Below, in pieces: positions 22,360 through 32,897 of a DNA stretch of 64,000 bases. This DNA comes from Rhizoctonia solani. Taxonomy: Eukaryota; Basidiomycota; Agaricomycetes; Cantharellales; Ceratobasidiaceae. The notes beneath the pieces were generated by a model. It saw only the letters and a list, made by a program, of their open reading frames with translations, did not search any database and was not told the DNA's origin. Within the stretch, counting starts at the first letter, position 1. The number at the start of each line of letters is the position of its first letter. Both the position numbers and the translations under genes were made by a program. The stretch lies in the NCBI RefSeq assembly GCF_016906535.1, contig NC_057371.1, positions 1,922,001 through 1,986,000 on the forward strand, in the 5' to 3' direction.

Positions 22360-23559
22360 ATGGAACCAGAACCAACCATTAGCGCTCTCCTCGAGGCTGT
22401 CACAGCCCTCACAGCCACAGTCGGGTCCCTACAGGACCAAATCCGCAACCAAGGCCAACAGCTCATCGAGCTCAAGGCCATATGCAAGGAGACCGCCGAC
22501 TTACTTGGCAACAAGGATCAAGGAGGACCCCAAGTCCAAGCCCAGCCTGGCCCATCGACTGGGCCTATCACTCCCCCTACCCTTACGGGAGGAGAAGCCC
22601 TCACTCCAGGAACGATTAGGCCTGGACTTAAGGCCCCCTTCCGGCCATCCAGAGGCACAGGCTTTGACTTGGAAGAAGAGGAAGAACCAAGGCGGATCCC
22701 AAAAAAAGAGCCTCGCAATACGCCTAAGCGGAGTCTCAGCTCCCTTACCCCATTCGACTCAGGGTCCAGCGTAAAGCGGCCCAAAATGGAGCTCCCAGAC
22801 CCCTACAAGGGAGACTCCCGGGGAAGAAAGGCAACCCAGTGGCTGGATCGTATGCTGCTGTGGGTCGCGCTTCATCGAGACCAATTCAATGAAGAAGAAC
22901 AAATGGTCGTGTGGATTCTCTACCACATGACAGATAAGGCCGCCAATTGGGCGTTACCCCTCATAGGGACTATTATCAAGGGCAAGGGAAACCCTCCCAC
23001 CACTATCCCGGCCTTAACGGCCAAATTCAAAGAGGCTTTTGCAGACCCCGATGCCAAGAGAGCAGCTGCCAGGAAAATCGCCGCGCTAACTCAGTCCACG
23101 ACCACGGCTGAGTATGTAACCGAGTTCCGTAACCTTATGGCGGAACTTGATTGGAACACCGAGGCGTTCATTGCCCAATTCACGTGCGGCCTTCACTGGA
23201 AGGTGAAGGAACTCCTGTCCACCAAGGACAACATTCTGGACAATGATCTTGAGGCCATATTCGCCGCCTCAATTAAAATTGACAATATCCGCCGGGAAAA
23301 CGAGGAGAACCGCCCTAAAAAGGTTCCTGCCAAGGCCCCAGTTGCTACAACCACCTCTACCTCCACCACTACTACCAGGGTCCGCTTATCCAAAGACCCC
23401 AACTACGTTACCCCGGAGGAAAGGGATCGCCGCCGCGCGTCTGGTCTTTGCGTCAAGTGCGGCCAGAAAGGGCATGGCATCAAACAATGCCCCAACGGAT
23501 GGAAGGCCACGATCAAGGAAGTGGCAAAGGTAGCAGAGGATGAATTGGGAAAAGAGTAG
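22360..23559 (+). CDS. gag: E5 Gag
   Basis: 399 residues from the ATG of MEPEPT. N-terminal coiled coil (SLQDQIRNQGQQLIELK), Pro-rich linker, capsid domain (WLDRMLLWVAL through AELDWNTEAF), basic Thr-rich linker and one CCHC knuckle (CVKCGQKGHGIKQC). Stop TAG at 23557-23559, four bases after the slippery heptamer GGGAAAA. Intact and very similar to E1 Gag, with one extra Asp-type residue in LDNDLEAIF. Confidence 0.93.
   Translation: MEPEPTISALLEAVTALTATVGSLQDQIRNQGQQLIELKAICKETADLLGNKDQGGPQVQAQPGPSTGPITPPTLTGGEALTPGTIRPGLKAPFRPSRGTGFDLEEEEEPRRIPKKEPRNTPKRSLSSLTPFDSGSSVKRPKMELPDPYKGDSRGRKATQWLDRMLLWVALHRDQFNEEEQMVVWILYHMTDKAANWALPLIGTIIKGKGNPPTTIPALTAKFKEAFADPDAKRAAARKIAALTQSTTTAEYVTEFRNLMAELDWNTEAFIAQFTCGLHWKVKELLSTKDNILDNDLEAIFAASIKIDNIRRENEENRPKKVPAKAPVATTTSTSTTTTRVRLSKDPNYVTPEERDRRRASGLCVKCGQKGHGIKQCPNGWKATIKEVAKVAEDELGKE
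23547..23553 (+). promoter_or_regulatory. E5 -1 ribosomal frameshift site
   Basis: G GGA AAA in gag phase fits the X XXY YYZ rule. After slipping one base back the frame is open straight into pol protease; the pol frame is closed upstream by TGA at 23541-23543, which limits the switch to this interval. The same heptamer occurs at the same place in E4 and E6. Confidence 0.75.
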
Positions 23560-26500
23560 GGCCAAGGAAAGCTGCCAAACCCTTGAGCCCTAAAATAGAT
23601 GTTCATGATGTATCTTGTATTGAGTTTGTATCTGTGGCCTTGGATTCAAATAAAAAACCCCTTCTCCACATTGATTTATACATGAACAACTACCCGGCAG
23701 ACCCTCTGAAAACCCTCATAGACTCAGGAGCCACATCGAACTTCATCTCTCCCGCGATTGTGGAAAAATATAAAATCCCAAAAACCCAACTCAAAAATCC
23801 ACGAGTTGTGAGAATGTTAGATGGTACTATCTCCCAGACTGGTCGCATTTGGCACCAGGTACAACTCGCGGTCTCGGCCAATGGCCACCACCACACTATC
23901 CCATTTCTTGTTTGCCCCATTGGCAACACCCCAGCAATCTTAGGCATGACATGGTTAACGGCAGAAGCTCCTCTTATTGATTGGCAACAGGGACTAGTCA
24001 CCTTCCCCAAACAAATTCAGATTGCCTCCGAGGAAGAAGCAGACTCAGACCCATTAGCAGACCTTCCCCCTCAGTACCACGAGTTTGCTAAAGTCTTTGG
24101 TGAGGAAGAATTTAAGGTCCTCCCTCCACATAGGGAGTACAACATCTCTATAGACCTTGTTCCAAATGCCAAACTGATCCCTGGCCCTATATACGGCATG
24201 ACTGATGCGGAATCCAAAGCGCTCAAACAACACATTGACGAGGAGCTAGCCACAGGCAAGATCCGCCCCAGTACTTCCTCAACAGGTGCCCCGGTCATGT
24301 TTGTGAAAAAAGCAGATGGATCTCTTAGGCTGGTTGTGGATTACCGAAAACTCAATGAGGTAACCCACAAAAACGTATATCCGCTCCCAAGACAGGATGA
24401 CCTCATGGCAAAGTTAAGACATGCCAAGATATTCACAAAACTCGACTTACGCTGGGGTTACAATAATGTCAGGATCAAGGAAGGGGATGAATGGAAGACG
24501 GCGTTCAGGACTAAATACGGGCTGTTCAAGTACCTGGTCATGCCTTTTGGCCTCACCAACGCCCCAGCCGCCTTCCAGCACTTTATGAACGATCTATTCA
24601 GGGACCTGATTGACGTAACCGTGGTTATCTACCTAGACGACATCCTCATCTTCTCTGAAAAACCAGAAGACCACCCAACTCATGTCAGAGAGGTTCTGTC
24701 TTGACTAATGAAGAACCAACTATTCTGCAAACTGTCCAAGTGCCATTTTCACGTCAACACGGTGGATTACTTGGGTATTGTCATATCACCTGCCGGCTTC
24801 TCCATGGACCAGAAAAAAATTGAGGCAGTTACGTCATGGCCACAACCCAAGACAGTTAAACAGGTTCAGGCTTTCCTAGGGTTCGTAAATTACCTCCGCC
24901 GGTTCATCCCCAACTTTAGCTCTGTTGCGCGCCCCCTGCATAACCTCACCAAAAAGGAAACCCCTTGGTCATGGGGTAACCCAGAAGAAACCGCATTTCA
25001 GGAACTGAAGCTTCTTGTCACCCAATCCCCAGTCCTCGTCCATTCCAACCCGGACCTACCCTATTACCTTGAAACAGACGCATCAGGGGTAGCAATGGGA
25101 GCCATACTCAGTCAACAAGGTCTAGACAACCGGCTTCACCCAGTGGCATACATGTCCAAGTCCTTCTCCGGCGCTGAGGCTAATTATGACACACACAATA
25201 AAGAATTATTAGCAATCATTAAAGCACTGGAGGAATGGCAAATCTTCTTAGAAGCAACGGATAGACCCATTCAGGTGTTCACTGACCATCGGAACCTGGA
25301 ATACTGGATGCAGGCACAAACCTTCAATTGTAGACACGCCCGGTGGCGCATCTTCCTGAGCGATTTCAATTTTGAGATCCATTATTGCCCGGGAAAACAG
25401 TCAGGAAAACCAGATGCCCTATCCAGAAGATTGGACTACACGGATGAGCCAAGAGAACCAGAGGTTATGCTCCCAGCAGAAGTGTTTGCAAATACGTTGG
25501 AAGAGGAACTTGATATTGTCACAGAAATACGTTCCAAGTTAAGGGAAGACCCTTCCCTGGACCAGATCATCCAATTCCTGACAGAAGATGCAGATAATGC
25601 GCCTCCCTCCATCCAAAAGGCCTATTGGGATTATGACTGGGAAGAAGACCTCTTATGGTATCGCGGAAAATTGGTAGTGCCGGACTCTGAACCTCTGAAG
25701 GATTGGTTACTTAAGGAATTCCATGACTCCCCGCTGGCGGGCCATCCAGGGCAACAAAGAACCTTGGAACTCCTCAGTTGAAACTACTGGTGGCCAGGCA
25801 TGAAGTCATCAGCCAAAGAATGGGTAGAATGTTGCCCCACCTGCCAAGCCAATCGACGCGCTCACAACCCAGTCATAGCCTTGAAACCCCTAGAAGTCCC
25901 TCCCTTTCCATTCCATACCATCTCCTACGACTTTATCACAGGCTTCCCCAAGTCAGAAGGATATGACGCAATACTGGTGGTCATAGATTCATTTTCCAAA
26001 TTTGGCCACTTCATTCCAACCTCAAAAAAGGTGTTGGCTAAAGGACTGGCTAATCTCTTTGTCACCCATATTTGGAAACTCCACGGACTCCCTGTCAGAA
26101 CCATATCAGACCGAGGGACAATGTTTACTGGGAAATTCCTCAGAGCCCTGTATCAAAGGCTGGGGATCAAACCATCCTTCTCCTCAGCTTATCACCCAGA
26201 ATCAGACGGACAGACCGAGCGCGTCAACCAGTTCATTGAGTTCTACCTGAGATCTTATGTAGCAGCAGATCACTCGGATTGGGTAAAATGGTTGCCACTT
26301 GCGGAATACGCATACAACAATGCAAAACATGCTGCAACCGGAAAAACCCCCTTCAAACTGGTTTATGGAAGGAATCCCATAATGAACCCATCAACCGTGC
26401 CAGCCAACGTACCGGAGGCAGACCTTGTAGCAGACACCCTGGCCCAGGAATGGCAGGAAGCAGAGTCAGCACTCAGAATGACCAAAGAACGCATGGCAAG

Positions 26501-26972
26501 ACCAAAAGGGATAATACCGGAATACTCCGTGGGCGAAAAAGTGTGGCTTGATGGAAAGAACGTGGTACTTAGGACAAACTCTAACAAACTGGATCCCAAG
26601 CGACTAGGACTGTTCAAAGTCACAGAGAAAATATCAAGCCACGCCTACCGCCTGAGGCTCCCAGACACCCTGAAAATCCACGACGTATTCTATGTAGGGT
26701 TGCTGTCCAAAGCACACAAATCCCCCAGCCAGCCATTTCCCAAAAAACCCCCTCCAGAAACCATAGAAGGGGAAGAGGAGTACGAGGTTGAACAAATCAT
26801 CGATTCCAAGCGACAGCAGGGAAAATGGTTTTACCTAATTAAATGGAAGGGATATGGACCGGAAGACAATTCCTGGGAACCGGAAGAACTCCTAGAACAT
26901 AGCCAAGAGGAGATTCAACGCTTCAACAAGTCACAACTGAAAAAGGCTTGTGACTCCGCCAAGAGCCTTTAA
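23547..26972 (+). pseudogene. pol: E5 Pol (protease-RT-RNase H-integrase-chromodomain), two stops
   Basis: One continuous frame except for TGA at 24702-24704 (in VLS-LMKN, Arg in E1) and TGA at 25779-25781 (in LLS-NYWW, Arg in E1); both are explained by CGA to TGA. Protease DSGATSNF, RT YLDD, RNase H ETDASGVAMGAIL, zinc domain HPGQ...CCPTCQ, integrase core (YDFITGFP, SDRGTMF, E) and chromodomain (EYEVEQIIDSK...WKGYGPEDNSWEP) are all readable. Stop TAA at 26970-26972. The best-preserved pol of its family here; Gag is intact. Confidence 0.92.
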
Positions 26973-26984
26973 GGGGGGGGGCAA

Positions 26985-27555
26985 TGTTATAACCTCCTTG
27001 AATATACCATTAGAATCGCACGTTTTTTCTATTATTTTTAGTATTTTTTACGGACTTCATATCTTTTGTTTTTCGATCACGTGATCTCGGCGCTTATAAT
27101 GCCGAGATGCCGCGCCGAGATGCCGTGCCAAGGGCGCTTAGGAGAAATCCACGCTTCTGCACAGCCCGCAGCACGCTTCTCATTTGTCTTCTACACTTCT
27201 TTCTCTCACGCGCACAGACCATGTAAATAGTGCGCTTTGTCTATATATACAGCAGGGAAATCGCTTGGAGACACCAAGTTGATTTTACCTCGTCTCATAT
27301 CCATTGAGGAGGCATCAGCCAGCTAAGTAGCCGGCCCCCAGTAGTCCTGCTAACGCACCATCCCCTTACTTCACTCACCACACCTCCAGGCCTAAGGCCC
27401 CCTTGCGTTATCAGTAGATAGTTAGTTGTCGCCATAAGCGACTTAGTTAGATAAGTAGTTAGCCTAGTTAGTTAGATTACATCAGCTAGTGTAGTAGTAC
27501 GGCCACAAGCGCCCGCCTTCACCAGCGCGTATCCACCTTACAGTGGTTTACAACA
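26985..27555 (+). repeat. E5 3' LTR
   Basis: 571 bp, preceded by the tract AAG9CAA. Ends at the CTAGA duplication; E6 LTR sequence resumes at 27556. R start here reads AAGTTGATTTTAC. Confidence 0.95.
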
Positions 27556-28124
27556 CTAGACGTCTGTAAGGACGTCGAGGGTGCGGGCGCTTATGGCCGT
27601 GTAGCTAATACAATGAACCGCTTAAGGCGGCGATGGGGTACCCTACGACGACGAGCTAACTAACTACAATGTCCACGCGCTGTAAGGCGGCGGCAAACTA
27701 CGTATGTACAGTGAGGACGACGCTTAAGGCGTGTAACTAAGTATCTTACTGGGCTATAAGGCCCTCGTACAGTGTAGGATGCGACAAGAGGTAATCGACC
27801 TGGGTGTATCCATGGTTGGTTGGCCTCCTTATATATTCTACAGGTGAACTAATTACAAATACATTATATGCAATTCCTAATCCAATAAGAACCCCGCTCC
27901 GCAGTTGGTCTTACTCATGCATACGTGTCACTTGACGTGTCATAGTGATGTCATCAGGTGGGGGTGGCTACGTGTGCTGATGTAAGCGCGGATGGGGACG
28001 TGGCTCGGCGCTTAGCGTATGATATAAGCGCCGAGGTCACGTGATTGAAAATGTTGTCCGTTTCCCTTCGTTTAAATCCGAGAAAATGGGAATAAATTCC
28101 CTGGTATCAACTGTGTCTACGACA
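27556..28124 (-). repeat. E6 3' LTR, main part
   Basis: 569 bp; the missing 9 bases are at 21261-21269. R start (minus strand) AGGTCGATTACCT at 27789-27801 matches the PBS exactly. Carries the U3 block with CACGTG at 28038-28043 that also occurs in E1-family LTRs. Confidence 0.93.
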
Positions 28125-31100
28125 CTGCCCCCCCCCTTAAGGGCCTTGGCAGCGCCAAGGGCCTTTCTTTTCATTTCTTTTTCGAATTTTTCTAGGATTT
28201 TTTTGGTGTTTTTGAGGGTTTCCCTTGGTTCCCAGGTATTCTCCTCTGATCCGTAGCCTTTCCATTTTACCCTGAAAAACCACTTCCCGTTCCTTTCCTC
28301 CATGTCTGTGATCCCTTCAACTTCGTATTCTTCCTCTCCATCCACGGTGACAGGTGGAGGCCGGTTCTCAAAGTTGCGCTTTTTGTCCCTTTTGACCTTT
28401 GACAGGAGACCCACGTAGAACACATCGTGGATTCTCATTGTTGGCGGGAGTTCCAGGCGGTACGCTCTGTCGGAGATTTTCTTGGTTACTCTGAAGGGGC
28501 CTAAGCGTTGTTCAGTTAGCTTTGGACTCAGGGTCTTTAGCTTCACGTTTTTGGTGTCTAGCCAGGCTTCTTCTCCAATTTTGAACTCGAGTGGTTCTCC
28601 TACTTCTCCGGCTACCATGCGTGTCTTTGATTGCCGGAGCGCTGACTCTATTTCCTGCCATTGTGATTCCATTTGGGTTGCTAGATCATCTGCTTCAGGG
28701 ACGTCTGTTGGGACGTTACTCGGGGTCAAGGACGGTTCCCATCCGTATAGCGCCTTAAAAGGGGATTTGCCTGTAGAGCTGTGTACTGCGTTGTTGTAGG
28801 CAAATTCCGCCATTGGTAGCCATTTGACCCAGTCTTTCTGGTTTATCCCTGAGTAGGCCCGTAAGAAGTGTTCGATCGTGGGATTTACACGTTCTGTTTG
28901 TCCGTCACTTTGAGGGTGATAGGCCGAGGAAAAGTGGGGGTCTATTCCCAGCCATTGGTACAAGGCTTTCAGGAATTTGTTATTGAACACCCGTCCGCGG
29001 TCCGATACTGTCTTCTCGGGCATGCCGTAGCGTTTCCATACGTGGCGTAGGAATAGATCTGCTAGCTCTGGGGCTTTGAGCTTCTTGGAACACTCTACCA
29101 GGATTACGTATTTGGTAAAGCTATCCACAATGACCAGGATTGAGTCACTATTTCCGTCTTTGGGCAGGTCCACTATCATGTCATACAACACATGTTGCCA
29201 CGGGCGTGATGGGACTTCTAGAGGCTGAGGTGGGATGGATCCGTACTTGGGCTTCCTGATACGTTGGCATGTCTCGCAGGAATCAACATGCCAGTATGTG
29301 TCAGCCCGGATGCCAGGCCAGTAGTAGTTCCTAGATACCAGTTCCAGAGTCCGTTGTCTGCCTGGGTGACCAGCTAGAGGGCTGTTGTGGAATATGCGAA
29401 GCAAGTCCGTTCTCAATGTTCCAACATCTGGTACCACAATTCTCCCTTGGTAAAATAGTAAGCCCGCTTCCATTTCGTAGTCCCTAAACGCCCGTTTGAT
29501 AGAAGGCGGGGCTTTTGACTCATTTTGAAGGAATTGTAGAATTTCCTCCAGGGATTCGTCCTGGTCTAGGGATAGTTCAATTTGCCGTTGTAATTCCTTC
29601 TCCGGCGTGACTAGGGCAAGGTTGGCAAAAACGGGGCCTGACAACATGGTTTGATCGGCGGGGGGAGTGTCAGCATGGTCGGAGCGGCGGGATAGCGCGT
29701 CTGGTTTGCCAGATTGCTTGCCCGGTTGGTATACAATTTGGAAGTTATAACCGGCGAGTAGTAGGTGCCAACGTGCATGACAACGGTTGAAGGTGCGGGA
29801 TTCTTTCCAGTACTCTAGGTTACAATGATTGGTGAACACGGTGATAGGGTGAAGGGTTCCTTCCAAGAAGATGCGCCAGTACTCAAAAGAGCGGATGATC
29901 GCTAGGAGCTCCTTATTGTGTGTATTGTAATTCTGCTCAGCGCCCTTGAAAGATTCCGACAGGAAGCCTAGTGGATGAAGACGGCCGTCTTCCTGACATT
30001 GACTTAGTATGGACCCCAGGGCTGCGCCGGAGGCATCCGTTTCCAGGAAATAAGGTTTGGATGGGTCGGCGTGGCAAAGGACTGGTGCGTTTGTGATGGC
30101 GTCCTTAAGCCCCTGGAAGGCTTCCTGTTCTTTGGTCCCCCATTTCCAGACTGTATCCTTCTTGACCAGATTGTGCAGTGGCCTGGCCATGTGACTAAAG
30201 TTGGCAACAAATCGACGTAGGAAGTTGGCAAAACCAAGGAAGGATTGTACTTCCTTAACCTTGGTAGGCGTGGGCCATTCTTGAACCGCCTTGATTTTGA
30301 GCCTATCCAGGCTGAACCCTTTGTCCGAGACAATTATGCCGAGATACTCCACCGATGTGACATGGAATGTGCACTTCGACGCTTTGCAGAATAGTTGGTT
30401 ATCCATTAGCCTTTTTAGAACCTCATGGACATGCTTTGTGTGAGATGCGTCATTCTTAGAGTAGACTAGGATGTCATCAAGATAAATGATAACGCATACG
30501 TCCAGTAAATCCTTGAATAGTTCATTCATAAAGTGCTGAAAGGCAGCAGGAGCGTTTGTCAGGCCAAAAGTCATAACCAGGGATTCATACAAGCCATACT
30601 TGGTATGGAAGGCAGTTTTCCATTCGTTGCCTTCCTTAACACGGACGTTGTTGTAACCCCATCTTAGATCTAGTTTAGTGAAGACCTTGGCGCCACGGAG
30701 CTGGGCCATAAGGTCATCTGGGCGGGGTAATGGGTAAACGTTCTTCTTGGTCCGGTTATTTAGACGGCGGTAGTCAACAACCAAACGGCGGGAACCATCC
30801 TTTTTGGGTACAAACATTACAGGGGAGCTAATGGAAGACTTGCTGGGGCGGATTTTGCCTGCCTTGAGTTCGTCCCTGAGCCAATCCCTTAGTGTGGCGG
30901 ATTTGGCATCAGTCATGCTATATAGCGGAGAGTTCAAGGGGCCTTCTTTGGTTAGCTTGATCCCAATGTCATAATGCCGGTGCGGGGGAAGCTTATTGAA
31001 TTCCTCCTCTCCAAATACCTTGGCGTATTGGTGGTATTTGGAAGGGACTCCTTCAAGGGGGTGTTGATTGGCTTCTTCTTCCTCCGCAATGGATATATGT

Positions 31101-31561
31101 TCCGGAGGTGTGTGGGGGAATGACAGTGTGCGGGAATTCCAGTCAATTTCCGGGTTGTGGGCATCCAACCATTTCAACCCTAGGATGGCAGCGTGAGAGC
31201 CTGTGTTACAAATGAGGAAGGTCTTGGTCATACGTTTGCCATCAAAGGAGAAGGTTAGGTTAGCCTTCTTCCAGATTTTACCAGCCTGGGGGCTCGACCC
31301 ATCGAGCATAGTGACGGTACGGGGTAGGGGAAGATCTATGAGTGGGAGGCGGAGTGATTCCGCGGTACGTGGGTGCATGAAGGAGGAGGTGGCGCCTGAA
31401 TCAATCAGGACTTCTAGTTGTTCCGCTTTACTCTCTGGTGTGATTGGAATTGTGAAGAGGGGTGAGATTCTATTCGAGCTTCTAGATATATTACAAATTT
31501 CAACACAACCAGAGTCCTTAGGGTCCTTGCGCGCGGCAGCAGGTACCCTTACTCTTTTCCC
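28037..31561 (-). CDS. pol: E6 Pol (protease-RT-RNase H-integrase-chromodomain)
   Basis: Open without interruption from the frameshift heptamer (31555-31561) to a stop inside the 3' LTR. The first ~55 codons lead to the protease DSGATSSF. RT has YLDD, RNase H ETDASGAALGSIL, the zinc domain HPGRQRTLEL...CETC, the integrase core YDMIVDLP, SDRGRVF and E, and the chromodomain EYEVEGITDMEE...WKGYGSEENTWEP. Unlike its relatives, pol does not stop before the polypurine tract; it reads through the G run and about 88 bases of LTR. One position before RT motif C region reads LVMTFGL where relatives have LVMPFGL. The only intact pol in the window. Confidence 0.92.
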   Translation of the reverse strand, partial: GKRVRVPAAARKDPKDSGCVEICNISRSSNRISPLFTIPITPESKAEQLEVLIDSGATSSFMHPRTAESLRLPLIDLPLPRTVTMLDGSSPQAGKIWKKANLTFSFDGKRMTKTFLICNTGSHAAILGLKWLDAHNPEIDWNSRTLSFPHTPPEHISIAEEEEANQHPLEGVPSKYHQYAKVFGEEEFNKLPPHRHYDIGIKLTKEGPLNSPLYSMTDAKSATLRDWLRDELKAGKIRPSKSSISSPVMFVPKKDGSRRLVVDYRRLNNRTKKNVYPLPRPDDLMAQLRGAKVFTKLDLRWGYNNVRVKEGNEWKTAFHTKYGLYESLVMTFGLTNAPAAFQHFMNELFKDLLDVCVIIYLDDILVYSKNDASHTKHVHEVLKRLMDNQLFCKASKCTFHVTSVEYLGIIVSDKGFSLDRLKIKAVQEWPTPTKVKEVQSFLGFANFLRRFVANFSHMARPLHNLVKKDTVWKWGTKEQEAFQGLKDAITNAPVLCHADPSKPYFLETDASGAALGSILSQCQEDGRLHPLGFLSESFKGAEQNYNTHNKELLAIIRSFEYWRIFLEGTLHPITVFTNHCNLEYWKESRTFNRCHARWHLLLAGYNFQIVYQPGKQSGKPDALSRRSDHADTPPADQTMLSGPVFANLALVTPEKELQRQIELSLDQDESLEEILQFLQNESKAPPSIKRAFRDYEMEAGLLFYQGRIVVPDVGTLRTDLLRIFHNSPLAGHPGRQRTLELVSRNYYWPGIRADTYWHVDSCETCQRIRKPKYGSIPPQPLEVPSRPWQHVLYDMIVDLPKDGNSDSILVIVDSFTKYVILVECSKKLKAPELADLFLRHVWKRYGMPEKTVSDRGRVFNNKFLKALYQWLGIDPHFSSAYHPQSDGQTERVNPTIEHFLRAYSGINQKDWVKWLPMAEFAYNNAVHSSTGKSPFKALYGWEPSLTPSNVPTDVPEADDLATQMESQWQEIESALRQSKTRMVAGEVGEPLEFKIGEEAWLDTKNVKLKTLSPKLTEQRLGPFRVTKKISDRAYRLELPPTMRIHDVFYVGLLSKVKRDKKRNFENRPPPVTVDGEEEYEVEGITDMEERNGKWFFRVKWKGYGSEENTWEPRETLKNTKKILEKFEKEMKRKALGAAKALKGGGSVVDTVDTREFIPIFSDLNEGKRTTFSIT

Positions 31562-32871
31562 GATTGGTAGTCAGAGTCTTTGCCAATCTTGGCGGTTTCC
31601 TTGTTCTTCCCCTTTTCCTCAATAGGGGTGGCCTTCCAGCCCGTGCGGCACTCTGCAAACTTATGACCCATTTTTCCGCATTTGATACAGGCGCCTGCGG
31701 CGCAGCGGCGGTTACGTTCCTCTTCCGATACAAAGTTGGGGTCATCAGAGAGTTTCTTTGATCTGGTAGTTGATGGACCGGTACTCGTCCCCCTTGCGGG
31801 GTTGGATGGTTTGCTAGACTTATTATCCCTCGGCGGGTGGCTAGCGCGCTCTTCGCGGAGAGCGTTGTCGATGACAAGTGCTGCGTTTTGCAGCTCAAGA
31901 AGAGTGCGGGGCCGGTGCTCGCGGGTGGCAATCTGGCGACTGACCTCCCAGTGAAGGCCGCGGGCAAACTGGCCTTGGAGGGCCGCGTCGTTCCAATCCA
32001 GTTCCATTGCTAAGGTCCTGAATTTTGTAATATAGTCCGCGCATGTGCCGGATTGGGTGAGGGTGGTAATCTTCCGCTCGGCGGCCCTTGTGGCGTCAGG
32101 GTCACCGAATGCTGCTAAGAACTCCAGTTTGAAGCCTTCAACCGTTTGGATGATGGCTTGGTGTGACCCAAGCTGGTCGAGGTGTGGGTGGGCCCATGCT
32201 CCCGCAGAATCCTTCATGTTCATGAGAAGAAATGAGAGGACCTCTTGGTCCGTGGGGAACATGCGGGAGTTCAATCGGGTCCATGCCAACATCCTTGTGA
32301 GCCATTGTTTGGCTTCACTCCCGATTTTGCCTGTATAGGCATCTGGGTGGTCTACTTTGACCGGGGCAGGATAGGCGGCTGGAGCCAGAGGTGGAGGGGC
32401 AGGTGCTCCGATTGGGGATCGGAGACGCGGAGATGCAGGGGGAGAAGGGACTTGCGGGGGTATGGTCCTCTGGGGGACTGGCTGGGCAAAGCTGGGAAGC
32501 CCTTTTGGTTGCTTGGGCCAGAAGGAGGGCCCACTAACCAATCCAATAGGCTCGGTCTTGTGTAGGGGGCGTGGCGTTGCTTCCACAACCGGGGGTTTGG
32601 CCTCTTCTGGGGTCCTTGGCCCATGGAGTTGGAGGCTTTGAAGCCCATCCTTGACAACATCGACGGTTTGGGAAATATTTTCAACGTTGGTTTGGGTTTT
32701 GATTCCCGTTTCCTTGACTTCTTTGAGCTTTCGCTCAAGATTCTTGACTTGGCTGAGGAGGCCAAGGAGGAGGCGGGTAACCCGCTCGAGGGAGACTTCC
32801 CAAGTTCGATAGGGGTGGCTGTTGGAAGTTGGGGTCCCAGGTCTCTTGGATTGAAAGGGGACTGGGCTCAA
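31549..32871 (-). CDS. gag: E6 Gag
   Basis: About 440 residues in the open frame. Coiled-coil N-terminus (LLSQVKNLERKLKEVKE), Pro-rich middle, capsid domain (AKQWLTRMLAWTRLN through ELDWNDAALQ), and a CCHC knuckle (CIKCGKMGHKFAEC). The start is unclear: there is no ATG in this frame near the N-terminus. An upstream ATG at 32897 (MATRSR, the same words as an N-terminal extension in E4) is one frame off, so a single-base change there may have disabled initiation. Stop TAA at 31549-31551 follows GGGAAAA GAG. Confidence 0.85.
   Translation of the reverse strand: MSPVPFQSKRPGTPTSNSHPYRTWEVSLERVTRLLLGLLSQVKNLERKLKEVKETGIKTQTNVENISQTVDVVKDGLQSLQLHGPRTPEEAKPPVVEATPRPLHKTEPIGLVSGPSFWPKQPKGLPSFAQPVPQRTIPPQVPSPPASPRLRSPIGAPAPPPLAPAAYPAPVKVDHPDAYTGKIGSEAKQWLTRMLAWTRLNSRMFPTDQEVLSFLLMNMKDSAGAWAHPHLDQLGSHQAIIQTVEGFKLEFLAAFGDPDATRAAERKITTLTQSGTCADYITKFRTLAMELDWNDAALQGQFARGLHWEVSRQIATREHRPRTLLELQNAALVIDNALREERASHPPRDNKSSKPSNPARGTSTGPSTTRSKKLSDDPNFVSEEERNRRCAAGACIKCGKMGHKFAECRTGWKATPIEEKGKNKETAKIGKDSDYQSGKE
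31555..31561 (-). promoter_or_regulatory. E6 -1 frameshift site
   Basis: G GGA AAA in gag phase, one codon before the gag stop. The -1 frame is open from here into protease. Same heptamer and spacing as E5 and E4, although the surrounding proteins are diverged. Confidence 0.75.
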
Positions 32872-32897
32872 GAGGAAGTCCGGGAGCGGGTTGCCAT

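Larger units (their letters stand above)
21270..27555 (+). mobile_element. E5: chromodomain Ty3/gypsy element, complete
   Basis: 6286 bp with both LTRs (571 bp each), PBS, gag, pol and polypurine tract. Flanked by CTAGA duplications (21265-21269 and 27556-27560) and inserted nine bases inside the E6 3' LTR. Only two in-frame TGA codons interrupt pol. The six differences I count between its LTRs are all C/T or G/A at CpG. Confidence 0.96.
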
